Origin: Epiperipatus broadwayi
Lineage: Eukaryota > Onychophora > Udeonychophora > Euonychophora > Peripatidae
DNA: 64,000 bases
Assembly (NCBI GenBank): GCA_028023455.1
Contig: JAQFVV010000042.1
Coordinates: forward strand, 5,349,739-5,413,738
Direction: 5' to 3'
In this document: positions 48,284-59,779 of the stretch, piece by piece
How positions within the stretch are numbered: position 1 is the first letter of the stretch
How the letters are laid out: each line of letters opens with the position of its first letter
Position numbers and translations under genes: made by a program
The notes under the pieces: generated by a model
Told to the model about the DNA's origin: nothing
The model's input: the letters and a program-made list of their open reading frames with translations, nothing else
Databases searched by the model: none

Positions 48284-51200
48284 CAACAAACATCTTTTTA
48301 TTTAAAAAAAAATATATAAATCAAACATATATGTATAGTAACACTAAAGCAAAATATGTGTTATATGTCACTAACTAAAGAAATCTATATCGAAAACTTG
48401 TACATAAACCTCACAAAACAATGACCGAATTTAAATCTAATCACATAGCAAACAACTGTGGAAACGAAATTTAAAATGTTCACAAATGATTGTTTTAATC
48501 CCTACTATATATATTATGTCTGCTTAACAATGGAAAATGGCAAGGTTATATATATTTTTAAAAAAAACTATGAATGATTTAAAAGTAGCATTAATTATTA
48601 TAATGTGTTCTGCCTTTTAAGATAATGCTTTCGTAAAACAAAAGCTAATTTTCTTTTATATCAAAAAATTCGAATACAAAGATGGACATGCATATTCGAA
48701 TTTAAATCGTTTTAAAATAATATTCAGAATTATCAGAAGCCAAAGTTTTTAAGTAAACAAATCAATTGGAAGAAATAATTTTAAAGAAAAGATTCAATTA
48801 TTTGGTGATTAAGAAATTTTAGTTGGATTCACATAAAAGAAGGAAGATAAAATAAATAACTGTTATTATATAGAAGCATTGTCCCTAAATACCTGATTAA
48901 AAGTAAATAAACCAATATATATAGTATTATTATTATACAATGGGTGCATGTTAAAAAGTTCATATCATAGGGAATATCACACTATCAATAAAGCCATGAA
49001 AGCATAAAGATTTCACATTCCCATTTATAAGAAATCTGAAGAACATCCTTTGTTTTGGATAAAATGCCTACTAAAATTCAAGAGAAATCAACTGAAAATC
49101 ATTGTCTTTTTGATCCAAACAAGAGATTGCCACTCTTCGAAGGAGCAGCATTTCATCTTCATCCAAAGAAACTTACCTTGCAAATAAATAATTTACAGCA
49201 GACTCATCAAACATTAATTAGCATAATGGGATAAGAATTGTGATTTTTATTATTATTATTATTTTGTGTGTTATTGTAAATTTTTCTGTATATTTTCGTT
49301 TCTACATTTGGAAGCAAATGTGTCAACATTTTTGGGAAAGTTCATTATGAGAGCAAAAAGAGGAAAAGTATTAGATTTAATTCAATAATTTTTGTTCATC
49401 TTTACTTGTATTAAATAAAATCTAGATTAGCTTGACTTCTCAACCCTACTGACCATGACAGCATAATGTGAAATAAGAGGTAAGAGTTTTCAGTATTATC
49501 TCACATTACGCAGTACATTAAATTATGACATGGGTTAATGTTGTTTTGTCTATTATTAATTAATCTTATTTATATACTGCTTTTGTGTAGATGATTTAAC
49601 AATCTTGCATGAATTTATTATCTTTTCTTCTTAATGTTAAGGATATTTGTAAATAGAAAGGGAGTTCCCAAGAAGATTTACAATTTACAATCATTGATCT
49701 AACTGGACAACAAAGATTTTTTTTTTCTAATGTATTTGTATATAGTTTTAATTAGTCAGTTATAATCATGATTATGTATATATCAATATTTTATATTTGT
49801 CTTTGTAAGTAATTGGTCAAGTGCATGAATTTCTACCATTGGGTTGAGGGATAAGGATTTTATTTATAAATATCATTATTAGATATCAATGTGGTAGAAG
49901 CTCATCATTGATGTAACAGATAACATGTTTCAGAATGAATTAGTATTTATTAGTTTATTTTTGTTAATCAATAAATGTTAATATAATTCGTTATTTTAAT
50001 CTGGTCTCTAGCTCATCATTATTCATATATCCATCACAAGCATTATTAGCTTGACTATTCTTATATCTATCAATATTATCCTATTATTTAAAAGGAAGTA
50101 AATAGATATAATCAAGTTAATTATTATAACCTTTAATATATATACATATACTGCACATACACATTTTGTTCTATATCTTATGGGATTTGGATATGCTTAT
50201 AGGGTTTTAGTAATCAAATATCACCTACACAGAGGTACAACAACTGCTATTAGTGTGATACCCTTCCCTAATAAGAGAGTCAAAGCAATTACTCCCTGAG
50301 TTCGAATACTGTGGTATAACGTGGCCAGAAAGAGGTGAGAATTGAATGAACTGACCCAAATTGTATCTAGGTTAACAAAAAACATGTAGAGCTAATCTAT
50401 TGGAAATATATACAATCATAGGTTATGTATTTCATCACGTAATCAATTTGCATCCTATCCGAAGACCCAAAGTCGGACCATAGTAAGATGCGCCCCCCCC
50501 TATCTCCAGAGAAATCCGCCGGCCTGTTACAATATGTATAAGCTACTTTATATTGTAAATGGTTCAACAATAGAGTGTGGGGTTACTTTGAATAATCTAT
50601 TCATTAAAATAAACCTTTATGATAGAATGATTATTCATTATTTTTGACATAATTTTAGAGGGGTAGTTTTTTTTATAAATTTATTTCTTTATTATTTTTT
50701 TTTACCTTTATTATATGCATGCATATGTTCATAAATGTGAAATGATCAATCTTTGAGAGATAAAAGTAGGTTAAGGTCAAGTTAAAATATGGCTATAAGA
50801 CACAGATACATACCGTAATTAGTGTACTTAAAAGCAAAATAGACGGACATAAGACTCTTATGCTGTCATTTAGTGGTTAAGATTAATTTATTTAACATTA
50901 ACAATGTAGAGGTTTCAGGTTAAGCTATAGACAGTTAACTCATTATTATAATATGCCTAGTCTGTCACTCCTATTTGGAACAGGAAGCCATCTAGAAAGT
51001 TGGATCTTAGTCATGTTGTAGGTAATGAAGGGTGTATTTTCCTGGGAAAAGGTAATAATTATAATGTTAGAATAAGAGTATATTTAAACAATTGGTAAGT
51101 GATTGCGATAATTGAAAAGTTTTTTTATTTTAAAAAGTTCAAATCATTTCAGATTGCGGTTAGATGGAAGAGAGAAGGGAAATCAAAAAGGTATAATAAA

Positions 51201-51479
51201 GATTATTGTATATTTATATTTGCATGTCTCTTTGGTTATTTTATTATATAAAAATAATAATTGAAATCAACATTCTCTGGAGAGAGAATTTACCAGAATT
51301 ATTAGTCCGTGAAAGATTGAGCTATAAAAAGATTATGTGGCTGTGTTACGTATATAAATAAACACTACGATCGTAGAATAATCTTCTCAGTCTAGTGTTA
51401 GCCTATCTGCCTAGTGTCACCCTTGTAGTGGCTACTATAATCTTAATGATCTTGGTAGTTTAACAATTCTACAGCATTT
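47059..51479 (+). repeat. 3' LTR of the gag-only element, interrupted once
   Basis: LTR sequence occupies 47059-48118 and 50533-51479. It carries a private tandem duplication near 47093-47191 (ATATATTGAATTTCGTAGTT unit, about 48 bases, twice). It matches the 5' LTR along its length with moderate divergence. The interruption is the 2.4-kb insertion at 48119-50532. Confidence 0.8.
48119..50532. mobile_element. 2.4-kb insertion with 5-bp target duplication, probably a solo LTR
   Basis: Absent from the other LTR copy. It begins TGTAAGGATGAG and ends GCCGGCCTGTTACAA, and TATGT flanks both sides (48114-48118 and 50533-50537). TGT...ACA-type ends with a 5-base duplication fit an LTR retroelement. 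No protein-coding domain is visible, so a solo LTR is the simplest reading. A CA/TA microsatellite sits at 48251-48282 and a C run near 50493-50500. A non-autonomous DNA element with TTGTAA ends is the alternative. Confidence 0.6.
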
Positions 51480-51483
51480 TGTA

Positions 51484-51870
51484 CCACAACAATATCTGAA
51501 TCCCATTCTGTCCATTCTTCTTCTTTTTGATAATACTATAATTTAAAACTCTATTCCCCGTTATAAGTTTCCTGAACTATAATATTTTTTATATATCAAA
51601 CTCCCTAATGCCTCACTTCCTTGTTTTGCTACGAGCAATCCATCTTTATTATATAACTCCCTTTTACTAATAAAAAAACCCACATATCTGCAAACATAAC
51701 ATTATTTCTCTCGCATAATTTTTTCAATCTCATTTATACTAGGAAGTAGGGTGTTCATTTGTTCACTGCTGTCATCCTGTAACAGATTTTGCAACTAAGT
51801 TATTATTTTTACTTCTTTTCATTATGGTGAGTGACAGTACTAGCACCAACAAATTATCCCCCCCCTTTGA
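51484..51870 (-). pseudogene. LINE family L-2, copy alpha: 5' portion displaced by the LTR element
   Basis: On the minus strand a broken frame contains L-Y-N-K-D-G-L-L-V-A-K-Q-G-S-E-A-L-G-S-L (allowing indels), then E-E-W-T-E-W-D-S-D-I-V near 51515-51490. It stops exactly at the edge of the LTR element, and the sense-strand continuation at 39829 is the endonuclease start of copy alpha in the same orientation. So this is the end of ORF1 or the ORF1-ORF2 junction. The assignment depends on position more than on motifs. Confidence 0.45.
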
Positions 51871-54655
51871 TAGCTTTATTTTAAAAAAAAAATATACTCC
51901 AGAGATGACTAATATCAGCTGGTGAGCATAGAGAATAAGTTATTATCTACTATACTTATTAATACCTCATTATTTTCATAATCTTCAGAAAAAAATGTTA
52001 GTAACAGAAACTTGCACACCATCATGCATCCACAAATAATGTTCTTTATTGTGATGCAAATATTTAATACATTTCCCTAGATTATTCCTTTGAGGTATAT
52101 GTTCAATTAATCATATCTAAAACAAAAATAAATTAGAAAAGTAAAACTGACAACTCAATAAATAGAAAAGACACTTGTTTTGCCATTTCCAGAAAATGGA
52201 TAATATAGGACATAATTTTGCATACATTTGCATATAATGACGTTAATAATCTAATAAACTATGATTATGGAGTAACAAAACTCTGAAAGCACTTAGTCTG
52301 CAGAAATTATGATATTGAAAGCCTACAGAAATTATTATATAAAAAAGTTTCACCACAACGCATCAGCATGTTATTTATTACAAAATTATTAAGATTTATT
52401 TGGATAAATACTATGTAGAATGGACCTATTACATCTAAATTAGATCAAGAGCTATAACAATATCATCCAATCCATTATTCATCACAAGAATCATGCAATT
52501 TGAGTCCACTAGAGGGAGCATGGAACTCCAGTTTTCACTGTTACAAGCTCCCTGTTTTATTCACCAAAGTCATAGTCCAATTTTGGATTCATAGAAGAAG
52601 TTTACCAAGATGTAAATGAATATCGGTTTTACTGTTTTTTCATCTTTATAAGAAATTTTAGAATAGTTTTCACTCGAAAATAATTGAGAGTATCTATTGG
52701 TCCAGTTACATAAATGGCTGCCATTAGAAATAGAAAGCTAGGTTAAATAATTCTAGGAAGCATTAGAACAACATAAAACCTTAGAAAAAAAATCATACAA
52801 TTCATATTAAATATTTATTAAGAAGATTAGAAAACAGAAAATTCAACAACTGTCATGACATCTTAAAAAAACAACTGTTAAGATTTGATCAATTGCCAAT
52901 TGTGATTATTTAGTGTGTTTTATTTTTTTTCATGTGTTGAAAGCAACATATGGAACTGAAAAATGCCCAATCCTATTACATCAGTGGATCATGCTTTTTT
53001 TATATTTTCGATGGATAGAGAGAGTATTTTGATCATCTTTTGAATAATGACTTATCACCAAGGATAACTTCATTTAGTTATATTTCCATCCTATCCACTC
53101 ATTTAGATTTGAGCAAAGATATTCCATTTTAATGAAATTAAATAGTCTTTGAAATATTAAAAATGGAAGAGAGAAGATTCTAATGGAATATTGGGTGATT
53201 TTAAAAATTATAGTTATATGTTAGCTGGAATTTAAGAAGCTACTATTATTTTAATTTATAAAATGCCAGGGATAGAAACAAATGCATTAATCATTTAAAT
53301 ATCACTATTATTCAGGAATTTTTATTGACTAAATTGCATCCAGTTATAAATGATAGATACCGGAGACTCGATGTGATTTTAAAAAATTAGAAGACACTAT
53401 AGACATGTTTGTTTATTGTGAGGCAAATAAAAATAAAAAAATGCTGTGAACTAAAAACGGATTGGTCAACGCATTTGAATCGGTTAATTGAAAAAAATTT
53501 GCAACAATATTTGAAATTAACTGGCACTATAATGAAGATTAATCATATACTACAGATAAAAATCTGAGGCATTTGAAGTGAAAATATAGATATTTACTAG
53601 CTTCAACTTTTTCCATTTTTATAACAGTTGTCTTTAAAACAATTTATAGAATATTTTATGATACAAATGTAAAAATGTAATATAAGTTTGATGGTGACAT
53701 TTTTAACTTGAACCAAGTTGCTAACTCAAAGGATAACTTATAGAATATTTTTAATCTTTCGAATACAAATCCATAAATACTTTGGATAAGTAATTAAAAT
53801 TCCAAACATTCAAGTCATTTATTAGCCAATAAAAAATATTCAAAAAATTTTAAATTGGGGTGATTATTAGAACATGAATCGAATGAAATATCTTGTTAAC
53901 TTTTTAAATAGAAAAGCAAACTTGGAAGTTGATGCATAACACAAAATCCAATATGATGCTGCTTCATTTAAATATATTGTAACACAAAGTCAGTGGAAAA
54001 TTCCATTTAAGGACATTCAATAAGATTCTGAAAATACAAGAATAAAATCTGCCAATCAGTAAGTTATTAGGCTTGGTGGATGTGAATGAATAATGATAAA
54101 CTTTCTAAAAATGTATTTGGCTTTTATGGGAGTATTTGACTGTTTTTTTCCATGACTGAAAATTGAGAACTGGATGTTTTTTAATAAAGAAAAGTTTATA
54201 TCATACAAACTAATTAAAGAACTATTATGCAATTTTTTTTCAATATTTATCATAAAATTCATCTTTAATTATTATTTTTGTCTTTCTTAGGCTTTTTTTC
54301 TTTTATTTTTGCAATTAAAATGATCAAATTTATTCATGAGTGACTGCTAAAGAATGAACAAATTAAATTCATTTTGTTTAAATATCTATATAATTGTCTT
54401 TTTTTTTCTTTTTCTGTTTACATTGAGTAATATGCTAATAGAGGGCTTTAAAATTATATTTCTATACTTCATTGTTTTATTATAAAAGAAAGTCCTGTAT
54501 TAGAACATTGTGAAAATAAGATATAAAATATTATACAATATATAACAACTAATCTACAAAATATAAATGCATCTACATATATGGTATTCCTTTGGTGTGT
54601 TTATTTCATTATTTTGTTATTCTTTGCTCCAATACGTTATCTAACTTTATAATAT
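51871..54655. other. Intron sequence, nothing recognised except a CTCF-like 14-mer
   Basis: AT-rich with no gene or element. At 52506-52519 the sequence CCACTAGAGGGAGC fits the consensus core bound by the insulator protein CTCF in bilaterians; one such match in 64 kb may be chance. Confidence 0.4.
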
Positions 54656-54658
54656 TTT

Positions 54659-55487
54659 AATAGTCTTCTTTTCACACCTGCGGACCGGTAAAAGTAAGGA
54701 TAAGATTTCGTGGACCAGCAGAAGTTTACAGATAAATTTTTATTTGGGGAGGGGGGGGGGTTGAGAAATACATTGTCAACACTGAGACAAAAGATAGACA
54801 CCAAAGTTATTTTTTGTTTGTTTTTAATTTTTTTTAAAAAACAAATTCGTTTTAAAAATAAAAGTTTTAGTATTTTAACGGTATACAAATAAAGCCTAAA
54901 AAAAAATATTGCCTTATAGGCCAAAAAAAAAGTGGGCATATTTTTAAACAAACAAAAAAAAGAAAACGAAACTTGAAAAAGTCAAAAGTTTTGATCTTAC
55001 TATATTTTTTGGTTTTTATTTTTAAAAAAAGGTAATAAAAATTGATTTCCAAAATAAAAAGTTAAAGCCAAAAAAAAAAAATAGCCTTATAGCCAAAAAA
55101 ACCCCACTAAAAATGAAATATTAAAAGAGAGAGTAGAAAAAATTTAAGAGATCAAAAAAAGTCACGTTACATTTTATTGTTTTAACAACGCTGACAAGCA
55201 GCCGTGATTGGCTATCAAAAGACAACTGGAGTTTGTGTAATAAAAAACTTTCTACCCCCCCCCCCCATAAACATCTGTGATAAATAGAAAAACAAATTAA
55301 TTTATGTATGATTGATTAGATTTTGTTTTTGTTCTGTTTTTTTTAATAAATGTGATGAAAAAATAAATAAAAATTGTTCATATTAATTAAAAGTTTAAAA
55401 TCTTATTATTTTGTTATTATAAGCTTTCTTGCAGTCTAGCTGCGGACCGACAGACAACTTCTGCGGCTTGGTGGTTGAAGACCACTG
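54659..55487. mobile_element. hAT-like non-autonomous DNA transposon
   Basis: Read inward from the right end: CAGTGGTCTTCAACCACCAA, then GCCGCAGAAGTTGTCTGTCG and GTCCGCAG. CAGTGGT(T/C)xTCAACC is a common hAT terminal sequence. The left end has the decayed counterpart TAGTCTTCTTTTCACACCTG then CGGACCGG, with GCAGAAG inside. The interior is A-rich with a partly repeated A-run/GCCTTATAG motif (54895-54940 and 55060-55100). An 8-bp target duplication could not be confirmed. The right end is 93 bases from the SOD2 exon donor. Confidence 0.6.
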
Positions 55488-55580
55488 AACTAGACTATTA
55501 GCCAGTTGAAACATTGTAAAGAAATAGCATTGAAAATTATAAAAGGTAAAAATAATTACTTTGTTTGTTTTTTTTTTTAC

Positions 55581-55697
55581 CTGAAGGTTCTCCACCACCC
55601 TTGGGCATCAAATTTTTCCAAAATATAGAATGATTAATATGACCACCACCATTAAATCGTAAAGCTGGTTGAAGTGCGATCATAGTTTTTACACAAC
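55581..55697 (-). CDS. SOD2: Mn superoxide dismutase, internal coding exon
   Basis: 117 bases encoding [14 protein letters not shown], then [15 protein letters not shown] and M-P-K-G-G-G-E-P-S. The N-H-S-I-F-W motif carries the second manganese-ligand histidine of the N-terminal domain. The acceptor is TTTTACTAG before GTTGTGT (exon starts at 55697) and the donor is CTTCAG followed by GTAAAAAA (exon ends at 55581). Phase 1 at both ends matches the next exon. Earlier exons, with the mitochondrial presequence and first ligand histidine, are outside the window. The exon is flanked within about 100-130 bases by transposons on both sides. Confidence 0.97.
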
Positions 55698-55809
55698 CTA
55701 GTAAAATAAATAATGACTATTTATAATTCTGGGGTTACTTTTGTTTACAAATAAAATAGAAAACATTTAAAGACAATACAAATCAAAAACATACAGTGAA
55801 CAAAAAAAT

Positions 55810-56384
55810 AAATAAATAAAACAGGCAAAACTCCATACAGTAGTGCTACTCAGTGCCAATCAGAGTAATCAATGGATATCAGAAGGCTTGGGCATAAAAG
55901 CCCTATCTAGTGCCTACTCATCCAATATCCCCAGACTAGTTTCTGGCTTGTGGTCTTCGTCAGTGAGGAGCTTTGAATCTGAGAGCACTGCACCTAGATC
56001 TTAGGATGTAATGCAACCCTCCAGCAGCCATCTTTTATCTCTACTTAACTACAAAACTATGAGAATAAAATTGAAAACACAATAATATTTTCAATCTAAG
56101 CTCAATAGCTTATATAGTCATATGGGTCTGGGTCTGAACCCAGTTCAGCACCCATACATTTTGTTGTCTTTGGCTCTTTAACAGCCATAGCCACCACTAT
56201 CCTATTATGCAGGATTGGTGTGAAACCACTAAACATCACATGATCACTATTTTTTATGCTAGCACATTACTGTTATTAAATCAGGCAAAACTCTCCATAT
56301 AATAGTGCCACTCAATGCCAACCAGAGTGTGCTAGCATAAAAAATAGTGATCATGTGATGTTTAGTGGTTTAAATAAATAAAAC
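55810..56384. mobile_element. FB1 foldback family, copy G, with 13-bp target-site duplication
   Basis: Starts AGGCAAAACTCCATACAGTA at 55823 and runs the full left arm (CTTGTGGTCTTCGTCAGTGA, CACCTAGATCTTAGGATGTA, CAGCAGCCATCTTTTA, CCCAGTTCAGCACCCATAC). It then has a terminal hairpin (AAACCACTAAACATCACATG at 56226 against its complement ending GTTTAGTGGTTT at 56371). AAATAAATAAAAC occurs at 55810-55822 and 56372-56384. The two ends are not inverted copies of each other. Confidence 0.85.
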
Positions 56385-57797
56385 TCATTTATACTTAGGA
56401 TAACAGTAAAAAGTTATAAAAAGCCAAAACTAAAAACACATTAAATATTTTTTCAGGTTAATAAAGTATGACCTCCTTTGGCCAATTAAAGAACAGAAAG
56501 CTTCTTTAAGTTGGATTTGATCATTATAAATTATTCTTACCAACATAAATAGATCCTTGATCATGACATTTGGTTTAAGGCTGTCTTGTTATAACATTCT
56601 TCTATCTTTAAATGACTAACAATCTTTATTATTAATTAAGCGATGATTAAACTGTCAATGTTTGTGAATATTATCCATATAAAGATGAATGCAAGGTGAA
56701 CTTTTTAAACACACAAAAAGATTTCTACGAGCTTCAGATTCCTTCTAAGTAAACCCATCTAAGGTTATTGCCAAACATAGAGGTTCATAAAATATTTTGT
56801 ATATATTAAGTATAAAGTGGTATTTATTTATGTCAAAGCTTATTTTTGGCTCAAGCAGAAAGTAACAGCATAAAATGCAATGGAATCTATAATATCTGTA
56901 ATCATTTCACTTCCTGATTATTTGACTTTCAATCAGAAAAGAAATAACATCATGACCATTAAACCTCGATAAATTCATCACACTACAGTTTTATTAGAGA
57001 GCTGCTTTCTAAATAAAATCCAAATAGTTATGAATCAGGTAAATGTGTAAGTAGTGACTGTTTTGCTGACTAGTATTCTAATACTAAACTCAACTATTAT
57101 ATGAAAAATAAGAATGGACTAATTGGGGAATGACACAATAGTGATTTTAGTGTGAAATAAATAAAATATATATCATAGTGCATTAAGTTCTTTCTAATAG
57201 TCATAAGATGACATTTGCTATGAACTCAGATCTTCTTTTCTAATTATGTAACATTTCAAAATATATATAAAAAAAATGATATCAATATACTGCAAAGAAC
57301 TTTTCTAAACATAAAAATCCATCTTAATGAAGAACATATCAATTCTCTGATAATAAGAGAATCTTATTGAATCAAACCAAAAAAAAACGTTTTAATAAAA
57401 ATAATGACAGTATATAATGAATGCTACAAAATATTTTTTTTATACAAGACTTAATTTTTTTAGAATTCATATAGAAAACAGGATTTGAAATTTTAATTTT
57501 AAACACCAGTTCTGTATTAAAGAATCTAAAATGGTGCCTTTTAAGGAATTTAGCATAATAATTAACAATATAAGTAAATACAATAATCCATAAATATCAA
57601 TAAATCATATTTATTTCCTTTATTTTGCCGTATTATGTCATATAAATACCATCTATATACTTTACTTTATACACTTTATTGCAAAATTTTTATACAGTCT
57701 GATATTTTGATTATTCTGCAGACTTCTTTAAGGCTATGATACAATAATAAAATAGAATAAATAAATAACATGAAATAAAATAAAATGAAGAAATAAA
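56385..57797. other. AT-rich intron sequence, nothing recognised
   Basis: No coding frame, repeat or element edge was identified in this part of the SOD2 intron. Confidence 0.5.
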
Positions 57798-58993
57798 GGT
57801 TGTCGTCGATGAACCAACATATCCCACTGGATGGCACTGTTTTCGCGCTAAAACACATAAAAATGCCGTTTCCGCGGCCGACACGTTCGAACCCGCGTTT
57901 TCTATAATACAACCTTTTTGTTGTACTACAGATTGCAGGCCGCTATATCGCGTCGCAGTACAGCATGTATGTTTATGCAGCAAATACATTTTCCCAATTC
58001 ACACAGTTTATAAAAGGTTACGGCTTAGGGAGAGGGTGTGTTTTTTTGAATTGGATGGAAATGTTATTTTCATTGGATTTTTTTTTATTTTAAAGTATTG
58101 AAATGTTCAGATTTTGTAAAGTAATAATTAACAAACTTTTTACAGCGTAGTGTATTGAAGTTTTAAGTAGTAAATGTTGACAAGATATATGTATAAAGTG
58201 AATTAGAATTAGGTAACGTGTCAAGTAACGTACTGTTCATAACATTTCCACAAGACATTTTAAGATTGTACTGTGTGTATATTTTTGAAATAAAAAAGAG
58301 CGTTAACACAAAAATATCCAGTAAGAAAAGTACAATTGTACACTGTCTTTTTTAAATGTCATAAAAAGCATATATTATAAACATTTTATATATATATTTG
58401 TCGTTGTTTAAAAAAGTTTTAGTTTCTTTCTTTTCTCCGACTACTGTTATACTTTGTTGAATATAGTTTACGTTTATTGTTATCATTTATTTTATAGATG
58501 TTAGTAAAAAAAAATATTTAAAAAATATGATTTTGATATTTTTTATTTCAATCGTAAACCTAACCCTAAAATTAACCCTAAAGCTAACCCTAAAACTAAC
58601 CCTAAAACTAACCGTAACAACTCTTACTTGTCATTCTATTTGAAATAAAAAATAGCGGTAAGCAACAACAACAAAAAAAGCCGTAACCCCAGTAAAAAAA
58701 TCTCCGATAGAAAATTGATTTTTCTAATAAAAAGAAAACTAAAAAAGACGAATCAAATTGTAATTTGTTTATTTTACATTTATTATTATCATTTAATTTG
58801 TATACATTAATAAAAAATAATATTTAAAATTAAATAATATTTAAAAAAGATGATTTTCGTTTGTTTTTATTTTCGCATTACAAAAAACACATCAAAATGA
58901 TTATAATTAATGGCCCGTGAATGATCATATTTTATAGTTTTAGCGTGATAACTGCGCCATCCAGTGGGATATGGTTGCTCATTGACGACAACC
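57798..58993. mobile_element. Inverted-repeat DNA transposon carrying telomere-type repeats
   Basis: GGTTGTCGTCGATGAACCAA at 57798 and its near complement ending GACGACAACC at 58993 form inverted ends of about 57 bases, sharing ATATCCCACTGGATGGC and CGCTAAAAC. The flanks GAAATAAA and AAAATAAA agree at seven of eight bases, a possible 8-bp target duplication in low-complexity sequence. The left 200 bases are unusually CpG-rich (CGCGGCCGACACGTTCG near 57874). No transposase is readable: the minus-strand frames here are short. Confidence 0.75.
58555..58617 (-). repeat. Degenerate interstitial telomere-type repeats
   Basis: Five spaced units of C-C-C-T-A-A (CTAACCCTAAAATTAACCCT, then AAGCTAACCCTAAAACTAAC and so on), giving a 12-base period. 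On the minus strand this is TTAGGG-like, the telomere sequence of most animals outside arthropods. It lies inside the inverted-repeat element, so it is not a chromosome end. Confidence 0.7.
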
Positions 58994-59779
58994 AAAATAA
59001 ATAAAACCAAATTAAATAAAATATAAATACTTTGACAAATAACAATTGATTTAATTGTATAATTCTTTAATATTTGTAATATCATCTAAATATTATGGTT
59101 TATTGTATATTATATCAATTACAAAACCATAATCTTAAAATTTTAAACAAATATTTATTTTATCTTTATCTTTATATGTAATATCGATCCATTTCTTAAA
59201 TATATATAAAATCTACTATATTGTTTGTTCAATTTTCTATTATTAATAAATGTTCTTTTATTTCTATCTGTTTAATTCTATAACACAAAGTCATAGATAT
59301 TATAAATCTTTTCAACTTATTCACTGCTGATTACTTCACTTTTTAAAAAATGTCTTCAAAAACATTTATTTTGAAAATTTAATTATCTTGTATTTTATCT
59401 CCCTCTATTATATATTATTTAAACTATTATAAAATAAATAAAAAAATTATAATATTTCTGTAGTTTAATTTTCATTACACCACTCTCATCAAAAATAAAT
59501 TACAGAAGTATTACTCTAGTCTAATGAGTGATTAATAAAAATTATTAAGTAAAAAATCTTTTTATTTTTACAATTTTATATAACTTATTAATCCTTATCA
59601 TTAATAATCTTTTTATTACTATTAATGTTTTATTATTTAATAATTGTTACACTATTATAAAATCTTTCCTTTTATCAAATCACAGTTGTATGTTTGTCAT
59701 TTTATATCTAAATATTATCCTAAATTTTTCTTTAAAATTTATTACATCTTCACCCATATATATGTAATTTTTATTTTTT
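58994..59779. other. AT-rich intron sequence
   Basis: T-rich on the plus strand. It may include decayed 3' sequence of the Penelope-like element, but nothing readable. Confidence 0.4.

Larger units (their letters stand above)
39830..51479 (+). mobile_element. LTR retrotransposon with about 2-kb LTRs and a gag-only interior, carrying nested insertions
   Basis: Two copies of the same sequence start TGAGATGGTATTTT (39830 and 47059) with a small hairpin GAGATGG...GCCATCTC. Both run, once insertions are removed, to GCATTTTGTA (45814 and 51483). The internal part between them (about 45811-47058) holds only gag-like remnants. Flanking pentamers TATAC (39825-39829) and TGTAC (51480-51484) could be a mutated target duplication. 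The element splits LINE copy alpha. The LTR 3' end is not the usual CA, so the exact boundary is uncertain by a few bases. Confidence 0.75.

Noticed and set aside
48102-48378. Frames at 48.1-48.4 kb on both strands
   Set aside because: Made by the CA/TA microsatellite at 48251-48282 at the start of the 2.4-kb insertion.
57676-57989. Minus-strand frames with some cysteine-rich content
   Set aside because: They cross the CpG-rich left end of the inverted-repeat transposon, overlap each other in different frames and match no domain.
58555-58617. Chromosome end
   Set aside because: The telomere-type units are degenerate, few, and inside a transposon with ordinary sequence on both sides.
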